Origin: Ciona savignyi
Taxonomy: Eukaryota; Chordata; Ascidiacea; Phlebobranchia; Cionidae
Direction of reading: 5' to 3'
Assembly (NCBI GenBank): GCA_000149265.1
Contig: CH003129.1
Coordinates: forward strand, 611,011-675,010
Length of the DNA: 64,000 nt
Position numbers and translations under genes: made by a program
The notes under the pieces: generated by a model
Databases searched by the model: none
What the model was told of the DNA's origin: nothing
What the model saw: only the letters and a program-made list of their open reading frames with translations
Shown: positions 10,569 through 21,689 of the stretch, one piece after another
How the letters are laid out: the number at the start of each line of letters is the position of its first letter
Numbering within the stretch: the stretch's first letter is position 1

Positions 10569-11033
10569 CAGGGCCGGTTTTAGGCCGATTTGACCGATTA
10601 GATCAAATTGGGCCCCGCACCTTGAAGGGGCCCCGCGCTAGCGCGGGTCTTTCTGTATTACGAGGTTTAAAATACTACTGAAACGTAAAATAAAAAGTGA
10701 AATAATATTCTTTCTCATAATATCAATTTGTTATGCATCGTAACTAAGTCAAATTTATTTTTCTGTGTTTGCCTGTTACGTCATAATGAATATGGTTGCT
10801 AAACAATATATATATATCGAAATATATATATATATATGTTTGGAAGTAAAACAATATATCGTAAATAAGCATCCACATTACCTTTAATTTGTTTTATAGC
10901 AAGTATTAAATGTCTATTTTTGTAGTTTGTATGTATTTTATGATATATAAACACCCATAAATTTTTCTATGAAGAGTAAGGGCCCCGCCATCATATTTCT
11001 AATTGGGCCCCGCGGTTCCTAGCACCGGGCCTG
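10569..11033. mobile_element. hAT-type MITE, copy 1 (465 bp)
   Basis: Begins CAGGGCCGGTTTTAGGCC and ends GCACCGGGCCTG, flanked by CCTTTAGT and CCTTTCGT (8 bp, one mismatch). It has GGGGCCCCGC-rich subterminal parts and an AT-rich centre with a TA dinucleotide run near 10806-10840. The same element occurs inverted at 25066-25417. Confidence 0.8.
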
Positions 11034-11764
11034 CCTTTCGTTTAGATAAATATTATAAATGTGAATCAACTGATCGTAGTATTAGTATTTATTACAGTCC
11101 TACATTTTAAAGCCTAAATTACTGTCCATACCTTGCCTTATTTGCAAATAAACATTACAAACTACAATAAACTGATAAAATTGAAATTACCAATAGGCGA
11201 AATTGACCTGGACTTAAGTGCATGGTCGAATACTTGACATGGTTCGACGTACAGGCTGAATGACTTAACAATGCGCACGTGGTGACTTTAGATTTAGAAT
11301 AACACAACACAAATTAGTGCTGTTAATGCTACGTTTTATGTACTAGGATGTATGATTGAGAATAGATGAATTAAAAAACCTACACAGCTAAACGAACAGG
11401 CATTTTGGTTTAGCTATTTCAAAAATCAGAAAAGTTACAAAGATAAAACGCATGAAAATGAATCCAATATGAATTGTGTTATAAGCTTTATTGTTTTTAA
11501 TTAAAATAAGTTGTCTTATAAATTGTGTTTTTAAGTAAACGTTTATATTAATCTGCACGTTAAAAATTGCACCACAAAATAATTATTTAGCCAAACCAGT
11601 TCACACTGGCAAATTAAGAAGAATTTACTCTGTAAAGTGCTGATATCGAGACGACTATTGACATATTGCCGTACATATACAAACAGAATCGATTTCCGCA
11701 ATTCTAAAGAACTCGCTGAGCGATCGAAGAAATGAATTAAAGAAACACGAAAAAGTTGTTTTGC
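11034..11764. other. Intergenic, upstream of the small peptide gene
   Basis: AT-rich sequence with no supported gene. The minus-strand ORF at 11543-11776 shows no recognisable features. Confidence 0.5.
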
Positions 11765-11771
11765 TATAAAA
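11765..11771 (+). promoter_or_regulatory. TATA box of the small secreted peptide gene
   Basis: TATAAAA lies about 50 bases before a consensus donor (GTAAGT at 11820) that ends a short non-coding first exon. This predicts a start site near 11795. Confidence 0.55.
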
Positions 11772-11871
11772 TCCAACGCTTAATAGAATAAAATTATCTT
11801 CGTTTTTAACACTTCAAAGGTAAGTTTGTTTTTGACTTTAATTTGTGTGATTTGTAATGAAATTTTAACAG

Positions 11872-12435
11872 ATGAATAAGGCTATTCTACTTCTCTTCGC
11901 ACTTGTGTTGCTTTCTGCGACTGAAAATGGTGACGCTTGGATCTTTTCTCGTCGTCGTAGTCATGGTAGTCCCGGTAGTCCTATTGCTGGATACAATCAA
12001 CAAGAAAACATGCCAGGTAAATATATCACGTGGAGAAAAAAGTTACAATAGGGCCAACTGTTGAATAGGATAGGATAGTTTATATTTATCCCCCTTGATT
12101 GGACAAATGCAAAGTCTGACTAACTTGCCCCAAAAGTTGGGCTACCGGAGCGATTTCAGTGTGATATACTCTATGGGTTCGAGCAATATATACTGAGGGC
12201 CTCGTCATAGACGCCACCGATTAGTTATCAACCAGTTTTGATTCTTTAACATTTGTGATAAAAAGTGAAGGAAGCACTTATCCACATTGCAATGCGTATG
12301 AAAACATATTTGTACAACTTAAAAAGAAAATTAAAGTTAAGTGCTTGATAAGCAATTGTCGTAATTTCAGAAATGGATTTTCACGCCGATTCACAAGATG
12401 CAGAAATGGACCGTGAACCCGTGGCAGGATATTAG
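11872..12435 (+). CDS. Small secreted peptide precursor (69 aa), antimicrobial-peptide-like architecture
   Basis: Two coding exons, 11872-12016 and 12371-12435, join in phase 1 with GT/AG sites. A further 52-base intron (11820-11871) ends exactly at the ATG. Residues 1-22 are a clear signal peptide (MNKAILLLFALVLLSATENG then DA). The rest begins WIFSRRRSHGSPGSPIAGY, basic with tryptophan and arginines, and turns acidic (DFHADSQDAEMDREPVAGY). A signal peptide, a short cationic segment and an acidic C-terminal part are also the layout of tunicate clavanin and styelin precursors and of fish piscidins, but I see no sequence identity to any of them. No cysteines are present, so it is not a defensin. 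A TATA box and an AATAAA signal frame the gene. The gene model is firm; the function is inference. Confidence 0.75.
12063..12160 (-). mobile_element. Truncated SINE tail in the peptide gene intron
   Basis: GAATAGGATAGGATAG plus TTTATCCCC and a partial body match the tail end of the SINE in reverse; the head is missing. Confidence 0.55.
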
Positions 12436-12473
12436 ATGAAACGCAACATTACGTTTGATTGACAAGAAACGAC

Positions 12474-12479
12474 AATAAA
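12474..12479 (+). terminator. Poly(A) signal AATAAA
   Basis: A canonical AATAAA 39 bases after the stop codon of the small secreted peptide gene. Confidence 0.7.
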
Positions 12480-12799
12480 CCGAGATGTATCTAAAATAAT
12501 TGGTTATTTTTAATTATTATTATTGAGAAGTTTCTCTAGATTTAACATAGCCTAGTTAATTGTTGGTTTTAGGGAAATAATTTAAAATGCCTTGTTTTGA
12601 AACAAAAATCGTCTTGTAACCCTCCGATTTCCACCGCACAACTTTAGCACAGCCGCCATTTTATTTAAAATTTTAGCTCAGATAGGTAAGAAAAAAACGC
12701 TTACGGTGCGCTCAGTTAATCTCTAAAGATTTTTATACGGATTTTTACCACGGAGAACGTGTGTTTGTTGATTCACGTTGTTCCTATAAAATGAGTTCT

Positions 12800-13640
12800 G
12801 GAGATCCAACCATTCCCACACTGTAATATATACAGAAACTCGATTGTGGACATGAGGTACCCTACGAACCTCGTGGATAGGCCTTAAGCTTGGCTTCCCA
12901 CCCACGAGGATATAAACGAACCAACCATCTACACCAGTGGTTCCCAACCTTTTTGTCTTAGTGACCCCCTTAAAATTTTTCGCAGATTCCGTGACCCACG
13001 CTTATATTCTATCCTAAATGCAAAATTAGAAAGTAAGCACTAAAATATTTTACTTGAATTTATTAACAAATCAGTGCGATGGTTGACCTTGTAGGTCTGC
13101 AGCTAGTTGTGTATCATGCTTTCCTTAACTATTTTTACCAATTTCGAGTCTTGACTGATTTATGTTGTATAATTTATACTAGGCTACTTTCCTAATAAAG
13201 TTTCAATTTGCAGATCTTGTACGTTAAGAGTCACGTGGTTATAGTTTATGACATCACAATCGACGCACACTGATGCAATAATATTGTGCTACAAGTAATC
13301 CGAATGAAATGTCTTAATGAAAAGTTATACACAGAATAGCACATACTACTAGCGTACCGGTACCCAGTCCTACTGACATTCACCTTTGTTCTTACATTGC
13401 CAACAGCTTCGCGACCCCTTTTAACATGCTTTGCGACCCCTTTGGGGGTCGCGACCCCCAGGTTGGGAACCACTGATCTACACACTGTAATAGATTCAGC
13501 AACTCGACCGCGGGTATAAGCGGTCTTACGATACCCGTGGTAAAGCCTGACTTCCCGGCCATGAGAATAAAAATATATCAATCACCCACACACTGTCATA
13601 TCTCCAGCAACTCCACTGTTGGCACGAGTCACCTATGTAT
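12800..13640. repeat. Diverged tandem element interrupted by a hAT insertion
   Basis: Three related segments start CACACTGTAATAT, CACACTGTAATAG and CACACTGTCATAT, each followed by an AGCAACTCG-like word. Together they look like an old tandem repeat or SINE-derived array. The hAT element at 12935-13475 splits it. Confidence 0.5.
12935..13475. mobile_element. hAT-type MITE (541 bp) with exact 8-bp target duplication
   Basis: Termini CAGTGGTTCCCAACCT and GGTTGGGAACCACTG are flanked by ATCTACAC at 12927-12934 and 13476-13483. The right end holds a GGGGTCGCGACCCC palindrome. There is no transposase; minus-strand ORF 13246-13581 crosses the boundary and is not a gene. Confidence 0.88.
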
Positions 13641-13689
13641 CGCTCACAAAAACATTATTAGAGGTATGATTTCGCTCAATCAATCACAG

Positions 13690-13960
13690 TATATAATTTA
13701 AGAGAAGATTAATCTCAACTTCTACTAGAGTTCCAGCGACAACTTAATTATTTCCTGGCGACAGTTGGTGATAGGATATTGCATTCTCTTGCAATAGACT
13801 GAGAGCTTGTGTATTGTTATTACATAGAAACTAAGCCCTTGTAATAAAGAATGCACAATTTTACTTCGTTTAATTCTGCGTTTGTTGCTTTGTATCTCAA
13901 TTTAGCAACGTTGTAATGACTGAAGTTAAAATCACGTAACTTCACTCAACTTTATATCCT
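13690..13960. repeat. Segmental duplication, copy 1 (intact)
   Basis: From AGAGTTCCAGCGACAAC through TGATAGGATATTGCATTC, TAATAAAGAATGC and TTGTTGCTTTGTATCTCA to ATCACGTAACTTCACT, this segment recurs at 15270-16015 with few changes. Here the site that carries an insertion in copy 2 is empty. Confidence 0.8.
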
Positions 13961-14899
13961 TTCAAGAACTTTACTTCGAATGGCCTTCATAAATACTAAA
14001 CATTTTTCGAATAAAGGATGTTCAGCCGATGTGTGGTATCGGACCGGAAAATTTGCTCTTCTTTGTATCCACAAGTGTACCTTTTATTTATATTTTTCAA
14101 TTTTTATGCAGGTGTGAAGGCCTAGATGTGTTGTTGGACACTTATGCACACAGAAGATAGAAAAACTTCCCAATCCTAACCATGTTGACTGTCAAAGATT
14201 GGTGAAAGAAGTGGATGCAGACAAAATGGGGCCACACAAGGCTTAAAGGTGACATATTAAGTCCGATTTTTAATCAAACACAACAATGTGTAACCTGATT
14301 ATGACTTTAAACCTTTGATTATGACTTAAAAACAATAAATAAAAATAAGTATACATGCATTTGCATAATTTTCATCTACATAACTGTTGCCATCGTTCAA
14401 GTACTTAAAAGTTACCCAGATGCATGTTTGTTTAGCTTTGCATTTTTAAAATCAAGTTGTCCCATGTATTATACGTTCTCAACCACACATCCTGGTGCAT
14501 AGAATGTTTCGGTCCCACAATTAGTCACGTTAGGTGACGTTACAATGCTCATTATGGGATACGAGAATCTAACTTCGTAAACAACGGTATCCGATGCAAT
14601 GGTCGATCAAGCGCCACACAGCGGATATTTAGAACTGTTCTCCCATCGGTGTATAATCCACAATATAATTAACACAAACATAAATTCTATTCAATCCCCC
14701 AACCTGTCATGCATTTTCATTATGTAGCCATTCACTTTATTAGTATCCAAGTTTAATAATTATTACTCACAATCCACAAAAGACAAAACAATATATCTAT
14801 GACGTATTAACTCCTTGTTACATGAAAACCTAGTTATCTGTCACAATAGAACTGAAGTGTCAATTGTTGAGTAATAATATCGTTTTATATATAATAATA

Positions 14900-15030
14900 A
14901 TATATAACTGTATATACTGTTTTGCAGTTATAACTGTATATACTGTTATAACTGTATATACTGTTTTGCACTGTTTTGCAGTTATAACTGTATATACAGT
15001 ATATAACTGTATATACTGTTTTGCAGTTTT
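14900..15030. repeat. TATAACTGTATATACTG repeats
   Basis: Imperfect tandem and partly palindromic copies of TATAACTGTATATACTGTT mixed with TTTGCAG. The overlapping ORF at 14864-15304 is driven by the repeat and shows no protein features. Confidence 0.75.
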
Positions 15031-15269
15031 AAACATTTTGCAATTTCACTGGCGTTTCAGTGCTATTTCATTTAATCGTCTATTTAACAGAATATGTCTG
15101 ATTAACTTCAGCGTTGTACAGTTGTATAACAGTTTGGGAATTTACTGTAATGCCTCTTGTAATATATACCAAGGTGATACCGCATACCAATTTCTATTTT
15201 TGCGGAAATTTCAAGTCACCTATGTATCGCAAACTTTTTCAACAATCACAAAAACATTATTAGAGTTAG

Positions 15270-16015
15270 GAGAAACTTCTACCAGAGTTCCAGCGACAAC
15301 TTAATAATTTCCTGAAGACATTTGGTGATAGGATATTGCATTCTCTCTCAACATATTGAGAGCTTGTGTATTGTCATCCTATAGAACAAGGGGCGTGCAA
15401 CTGTTTAGCGCAATGGGCCACAACGTACAAGTATAGAGATACCGGGGGCCAGACCATCAAGCAATTTTTATTTTGTATGGCGGCTTTCCTTTTTCGGCAA
15501 TTGCTTCAGCTATCTTTATGCTCAGTTTTGTAACTAACTTGGTAGACATTCGTTCGAACTTGGTTAAGCTTTTTTGTATAATACCATGCTCCAATAAAGT
15601 AAGATCACGTAATACGGTACCACTGCCGGAACAAGGCAATTTTCCAACAATGCACATTATTTTGTAACAATGGGAGGTCGTCACAGTAATGTTAACATAA
15701 ATTTAATCGGAGTGTGAAGTAGTCTTATACTGTCTTTAAAAATGGCAATGATGCCGTTACAATTTAGAAAACGTTTTTAAACTATTAGGCTACGAAGTAT
15801 GAAGTCTGCAGCGGGCCACATAAATAGGTACCGCGGGCCGTGCTGTGGCCCGCGGGCCGTATGTTGCACCCCTCTGCTATAGAAACTAAGCCCTTGTAAT
15901 AAAGAATGCTCCATTTTACTCCGTTTAATTCTGTGTTTGTTGCTTTGTATCTCAAATTAGCAGCGTTGTAATAAAATGACTGAAGTCAAAATCACGTCAC
16001 TTCACTTAACTTTGT
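15270..16015. repeat. Segmental duplication, copy 2, interrupted by a MITE
   Basis: The duplicate of 13690-13960, in the same orientation, is split by the element at 15387-15876. Outside the insertion the two copies stay alignable by eye. Confidence 0.8.
15387..15876. mobile_element. hAT-type MITE (490 bp) with 8-bp duplication CTATAGAA
   Basis: Termini CAAGGGGCGTGCAAC and GTTGCACCCCTCTG are flanked by CTATAGAA at 15379-15386 and 15877-15884. Subterminal GGGCCACA/GTGGCCC and GCGGGCC words are inverted. The empty counterpart in copy 1 reads ACATAGAAACTAAG. Overlapping ORFs on both strands are not recognised. Confidence 0.85.
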
Positions 16016-16019
16016 GAGA

Positions 16020-16095
16020 TATAATATTAATTCTAATTCGAGTCATTATGTTTAGAATTAAATTGTTAATTCGAGTCATTATGTTTAGAATTTTA
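16020..16095. repeat. Short tandem duplication (about 36 bp, two copies)
   Basis: AATTCGAGTCATTATGTTTA followed by GAATT occurs twice in tandem. Confidence 0.8.
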
Positions 16096-16791
16096 GCGCA
16101 ACGGATTGTTAGGGACTGTAAAAAAACGAACGGGTAAAAGCTGCGCCATCTCAGACACGGAGTTTCGGATTAGGTGGTGAGTCCAAAGTAGACTGATGTT
16201 CAAATTCAAAACACAATTTATGATAAAATTGACAATTGGCGCGAATGCAATAAAACAGCTAGTATTGTTGTATGACGTGACGGTTAGTTGTGCCGTTCTG
16301 TTGAACAATCGGGGCAAATCAGATAATTTTATTTTAATTTAAGTTGAATTGCCGAAGATTTAATTTTGTATTCCATTTAATAAACTTTAAATACTAAATC
16401 TCTCCGAATTAACTTTTTGGACGAATGTTCACGTTAGAAAAGTTTTATTCCTCTAAATGTGAAACGCAAGGGACTTTATTACATAGACAATCGTCACATT
16501 ACCTGTAGCCCACAGTTAGGTTATTGTAGCTAAAGCGTATTGTGTACGATTCGACATTGTTTTGTAAAACCTAGAGGTAACATCAACCACATGCCCTGGC
16601 TAGAGTAACAACCGACAGCAAGCAAGGTTAGCAAGCGATTTCGATTGCAAAACCTTACGTTTGATTTTCAGACGGTTTTTAAGTTGGCATTACTACCAAA
16701 CCAACCAGGCTAACAATTTTAGAAAAGCTTAATTTGTACATGTTGACTTGAAAATAACCTGCCTAATGCTTACAAACACAAATATTATTAA

Positions 16792-17072
16792 GTCCGGCCG
16801 GTTAAGTGCGTCGCCTTGCAATCGAAAGGTGGCAGGTGCGAAACTGGTCGCTAGCTAGTCGGTTGTGTCCTTGGGCAAGGCACTTTACGGATATTGCCTG
16901 GACCCAGAAGATTAATGGGTTCTACTGAATTAAAAGAACGTGTAATTCATACACAACACACTGAAATAGCTCCGGTAACCCGACGGTGGGCGCGAGGTGA
17001 TCTGACAAATGCCCATGTCTTAACCCATTGATTTTCCCATTCACATAACATAAATATTCTATTCTATCCTAT
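16792..17072 (+). mobile_element. tRNA-derived SINE, well preserved
   Basis: The head GTCCGGCCGGTTAAGTGCGT lacks some A-box bases. The B-box-like GTGCGAAACTGG, the body and a CTATTCTATCCTATT tail are clear. It lies downstream of RABL3. Confidence 0.85.
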
Positions 17073-17236
17073 TAAAATGTACTATTAACTGGCAGATATC
17101 CAGCAATGTGTAAATGTATTGCACTCGACTGTAGGCATACTGGAGCAACTGATTGTAACATGACGTGAGGTCCATGTAATAAAATCTGACATCGCCACCC
17201 GATTGGCAGAAAGAAACTAGCAGTTCCAAACGAAAT

Positions 17237-20200
17237 TCAATCTTGATGTCCGGTTTTCATAGCGAGTCGACGACTAAAGGGGTTTCCCACATTTGGGCGT
17301 CTCCTTTCACCTCCAATTGAACTTCGTCTGTCAATCAACGGCGATTGTCCGATCGTCGTTGTTCGACGTTGTAATGCATGAGCGATTGCCTGTTGGTAAT
17401 TTTTTTTTATTAAAATTGGGACATTGTTGGACATAAAAAAAAATCACAAAAAGTTACTGATTTATTTCGCTTTTGCTGTTTAAAAATACGATATTAAAAA
17501 ATGCACATACCTTTTAACTATGTTACCGCTTAATAAAGTAAAGTAAGCAGCAATAATACACAAAACATTTCTGTACAGTCTAAGACTTCTTTCTAGTTAC
17601 TTGTAACAGAATGCACCAATTGAAAATTTATTAAAAAAGTTATCCAATGTAACAACATACTTAGTGTATATGATTTGCTACATCCATTATTATTATCTAA
17701 TGTGTTGGCAAAATTTTCCAAAAAAATAAATAAAAAGTAATTTATTATTATCCACTCATTGTAAAACCTTAAGGTAATTTTGTAAACATAAGAAAAGCCG
17801 GCCGGACATAAATCCATTAATCCAATGGGCTTTGGAAATGTCTGTTAAGTACCTTGCCCAAGAACACAACTGACCAGCTAGCGACTAGTTTCTAACCTGC
17901 AGCCTTTCGGTTAAAAAGTATCGCACTAAACCTCCAGACTAACCAATTGGACAAAGCAAAATAAAAAAACTGTTTTATACCTTATCAAAAAACCTGCTTA
18001 ATTTAACAGCATTCCCGGACCCAGCAGCTATATATCTTGGTTCCAACGTGTCCTAGGGATACAAATTCTGTTATCGTGTTTATATACAACTTATTTATTA
18101 AATGCCATTCTGTCGATAGTAGATAATACAGTAGATAAAAATCAAAGCCAAGAGGGTAGTTGGTTTGATTTGCAGCCTGGCCATGTTTTGCAAAATTCTG
18201 TACTTTAGGCAATAATCAAACAGACAATGTCTTGATGGGCCACAGCCCACAATACATCGCTTAAACAGGTGTTTGGAATATATAACACACTGCAATAAAA
18301 TAAATAAACTAAACTTAACCAAAAATGAGGAAAAATCAAGCAATTAAATATTCAATACAACAAGGAAATAATAGAAAATGCAAGGATTTTAAATTACCGA
18401 CATATAAAAAAAAATATTATACTACTAACCAATTGTATCTCACTGCAAGCGAGATCTACAGCGGTGAGCTTACTTCGATTCGATATCTCCGGTCTTCTGC
18501 TGTCCCCTATCATATCCAGCTTCGTACCGACCACTAGGAGGGGTATGGAGCACTGAGTCACATCTTCTGTTGGGCTGTGGTCATTGTATAACAGACATAT
18601 TAGCTTGGTGGGTAGTCTGTCGCTTTTCCAAAAGTTTGCAAGTGCGAAACTGGTCGCGAGCTAGTCGGTTGTTTTCTTGGGCAAGTCACTTATAGAACAT
18701 TGCCTGAATGCTGAACCCTGCAGATTAATGGTTTCTAACAAATTAAACGAGCGTCTGAATTTTCTACACATTGCAATAGCTTTGGTAACTGTATGGTCTT
18801 GTCAACCAGACTAGGGGACTAATATTTTAAACCCTTTAAGAGTTTGATGTTACTTAAAGTTTGCATGTTTAGTTATATCAAATAACACATTTACAATTGA
18901 ATGTTCCTGTTTATTCCAGTAAATGTGTTAAAAAAAGGGTATTATAACATATATATTGCCAAGCTATTTAGGTTCAATCTATATAAAATTTTTAGTATCA
19001 CATTTATAATTTAAAATACTTTATTTTTTGGTTGTAACTGTACGTCAAGCACTACTACTACTCTACCATCATTTTTAGAACTGTTACTAGCTTTGGGCAA
19101 AGTGCTTTGTCCAAGTAAACAACCAACTACTATGGCTGTGCAATACATAATGCCTGGTTTTGATCCAACAAATTTAGACTAAAGCTTTAACTATGTAGGT
19201 ATTTTTATAAAATTTACACCATTTTCGTCCAAGAATAGAATTCTGCAGATTCTGTAAAAACACACAACCCACTTGGTAGTTTGTGACGTCACCTTCACAG
19301 AAGTTAACCCCCCGGTTGCGTCATGCTTTAACACATCAGTTAACCATATTGGGATGTTCTGTAGAGATTTGAAGTTGGTGAGGTCATGCACGAGGATAAT
19401 CCCGTTGATGTTGTTGTAGAACATGAATCTGGGATGAAAATAGGTTGAACAGGATAGGATAGGATAGGATATTCCTATTTATCCCCGTGAATGGGAAAAT
19501 CAAGGGGGTTAACACACGGGCAATTGTCACATTGGGTTACCGGAGCTATTGCAGTGTGTTGTATAATTAAGACATTCCCTGAATTCCGTAGAACCCATTA
19601 ATCCACTGGGTTCAGGCAGTGTCCGTTAAGTGTCTTGCCAAGGACATAACCGACTAGCCAGCGATTAGTTTCGCACCTGCAATCTTTCGTCTAAACGGCG
19701 CAGCAATAAACCACCAGACTACCCAGTAGGACAACTACCCGGTCGGACATCAGATGTAAAGAAACTTTAGTTTATCTTTATCAATGGGAAAATAAAGGAT
19801 GCTATGGGTATTGGGTACCGTACTCTAATCAAAACATTATTTGGCGCTCAAAGTGAAGGTACTAGAGCAAGTACCAGTGTATTTTTTAAAGAAATTTCTA
19901 TATAGTTGGTATTGTTTAACTGATTAATCAACTGGGTTTAATCAACCAACTACCTTGCCCAAGTACACAACAGACTTGCGGATAGTTTTGAACCAACCAT
20001 CTTTTAGTTAACTATTCGGCAAGCTACCATATGAGCTTTACAGCTAGATTGTGATTAGTACTGGTTACATAGGGTAGGCATGGCAGAAATAATTGATAAA
20101 GGTTAGCTTTGACCTTAAAGATGGCCACGATCCACATAGTAATGTCTCGTTACATGGCAGTTAACACCAGATCTAGTGGTTTAAAATGAATAGTGTAAAC

Positions 20201-21288
20201 AAAGTAATATTGTCTTCTAAGCTGACTTTAAACTCTCTTGTAGCCTAACTTGGATACCTGCTTTTTATAAAGTAACATTCGTTGTAAATTCTTTTATGTG
20301 TGATTCTTGCCTTCTGCGACGTAGATTATATATAAATATATAAGTGCGCCGTTTTTAATATAGAAGAGAACAAAACTACCACATTATGATATGCAACAGG
20401 ACTCACCAGCTAACCAAACAAAAAATACAAATTATATAACAATGACCAAACCATTCCCCACCTACCTGCTGCTTGCATGACTATTCGAGGCCCCGATGTC
20501 CCAAATTTCAATGCAAAATGTTTTCTCTTCTGAAGTGCCAGGTTTGTATTCGTGAAGCTGGAAATTTAAAGAAAGATAAGAAAGGATGGGATCTTCGTGT
20601 TTTACCCTAATCTAGGGGTGGGCAATTTCTCTAGTCAGCAGGCCAGATGTGGGAAACTAAAGTCCTTGGTAGGCCAGATTATTACATGAATAGTAGGTTA
20701 TTCAATATCTTAAGAGGGTATGGTTAAATACAGTCTGCGGGCCAGTCCAAATCGCTCACAGGCCCGGATATGTTGCCCAATTCTGACGTAACGCGATCTC
20801 AGGGAAATGTGCTTTGATATTGGGTTGTTGTTAGAGTTTTGTTTAAGAATAGTGTGTTGGGCAGGTTTTAAATTAGTATCACAAATGTTAATGTGGAATT
20901 ATCTAACTGTACAAAGTTAATTGTGTGGTACGGGGAAACAATAAAAAGCTGGAAGAAGGGAAACTGCGTACTAAAACTATGGAAACTAATTTTAACCCTG
21001 CCCCACAGACTAATCTTTACCCAAGAACTAACCGTAACTTTAATACCATGTTTAAACCAACTCCAATGCCTCAATTTTCATTTTAGTGTGCAGTTTCCCT
21101 TCTTTTAGTTTTCCCCTGTGGTAATAAAAAAACGAACTCACTTTTATATTAATAGTACATCCGATGGTATATCCCGGGTTTTTATTTGCTTGGTTATGAC
21201 ATAGCAAGTGTGTAAATGACGATTTTCCTACACCGGAGTTCCCTAAGACTAAAATCTTTACCTTCAGGTCCTTTTCCACGTTAGACAT
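17237..21288 (-). CDS. RABL3: Rab-like protein 3 (RABL3), atypical small GTPase
   Basis: Six exons on the minus strand: 21142-21288, 20466-20557, 19309-19428, 18430-18574, 17981-18052, 17237-17389, giving 242 residues against about 236 in vertebrates. Residues near 15-25 form the P-loop (LGNSGVGKSS). EEKTFCIEIWDIG is the switch II region, IILVHDLTN follows, and PLLVVGTKLD contains the TKxD guanine-binding motif. PRYIAAGSGNAVKLSRFFDK is the RABL3-specific C-terminal signature. The last exon is basic and ends GHQD without a prenylation cysteine, as in RABL3. Exon 3 has two possible donors; the one at 19309 keeps the frame. CCTTTTTAG ends two bases before the ATG and is probably a spliced-leader acceptor. 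In vertebrates RABL3 has been linked to lymphoid development and RAS prenylation; its role here is not known. Confidence 0.95.
17810..17960 (-). mobile_element. SINE fragment in RABL3 intron 5
   Basis: Head and partial body in reverse, from ATTAATCCAATGGG to CCAGACTAACCAATTGG; the tail is missing. Confidence 0.75.
18603..18790 (+). mobile_element. SINE fragment in RABL3 intron 3
   Basis: Head (GCAAGTGCGAAACTGGTCGC) and body up to GCAATAGCTTTGGTAAC; 3' part lost. Antisense to the gene. Confidence 0.75.
19448..19748 (-). mobile_element. Full-length SINE in RABL3 intron 2
   Basis: Starts with several AGGATAGGAT tail units and ends with CCGGTCGGAC, the inverted head. It lies about 20 bases upstream of the exon 3 acceptor and is in the same orientation as the gene. 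Confidence 0.85.
19914..20030 (-). mobile_element. Decayed SINE fragment in RABL3 intron 2
   Basis: TTAATCAACTGGGTT, CCTTGCCCAAGTACAC and GTTTTGAACCAACCATC match the reversed head half of the SINE. Confidence 0.6.
20612..20783. mobile_element. Short hAT-like MITE in RABL3 intron 2
   Basis: CTAGGGGTGGGCAAT and TTGCCCAATTCTG are imperfect inverted ends. GGCCAGA and GGGCCAG words lie inside. No target duplication is seen. Confidence 0.5.
20954..21102. mobile_element. MITE with GAAGGGAAACTGC ends, copy 1
   Basis: GAAGGGAAACTGCGTACTAAAA and its near-inverse TTTTAGTGTGCAGTTTCCCT flank an interior containing ACCCTGCCCCACAGACTAATC. A related copy in the other orientation lies at 63742-63897. It ends about 35 bases from the RABL3 exon 1 donor. 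Confidence 0.75.
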
Positions 21289-21290
21289 CG

Positions 21291-21300
21291 CTAAAAAGGT
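21291..21300 (-). promoter_or_regulatory. Probable trans-splice acceptor of RABL3
   Basis: The minus strand reads CCTTTTTAG, then CG and the ATG. A strong acceptor two bases before a start codon with no visible partner exon fits spliced-leader addition. Confidence 0.5.
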
Positions 21301-21555
21301 AAGTTTATCAGCATCATTTGCTACGAAATTTGGATTTGTTTACATCTGAATCACGTGGCATAACATACTCAACAGACCGGGACGCTTTTAAATTGATCAT
21401 ATTAGCGGGGACATTAAAATGGGAAATTCACGTTTATCCCCGAAAATGGGGAATATGAGAGAAACTGGTGCACAGGCTGTCTTCAATTAATCAAAGATTG
21501 CTCGTGTGATACTTTTCGGCATTTTTCTATTGACGAGAATAGGTGGAAGACAAGA

Positions 21556-21640
21556 TAGGATATTTATGTTTATCCTGGTAAATGGGAAAATCAAGGGAGT
21601 AAACACAAAGGCAATAGTCCGATTATATCGCGCGCATCCG
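21556..21640 (-). mobile_element. SINE tail fragment
   Basis: AGGATATTTATGTTTATCC, GGGAAAATCAAGGG and AGTAAACACAAAGGCAATAG match the reversed tail. A similar, shorter piece lies at 21413-21480. Confidence 0.6.
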
Positions 21641-21689
21641 CAACCCTTCAGCTAAAACAGCGGTTCTTAAACGGAAACCAATTCCCAAG

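Noticed and set aside
10806..10840. TA-rich run as an origin or promoter
   Set aside because: Simple TA dinucleotide repeat inside a MITE.
14864..15304. 146-codon ORF
   Set aside because: Driven by TATAACTGTATATACTG repeats; low complexity and no conserved features.
15457..15684. 75-codon minus-strand ORF in the MITE at 15387-15876
   Set aside because: Confined to a short inverted-repeat element; no recognisable domain.
19191..19292. Extension of the RABL3 exon 3 ORF to its stop
   Set aside because: Intron read-through: the next exon joins in phase from a donor at 19309.
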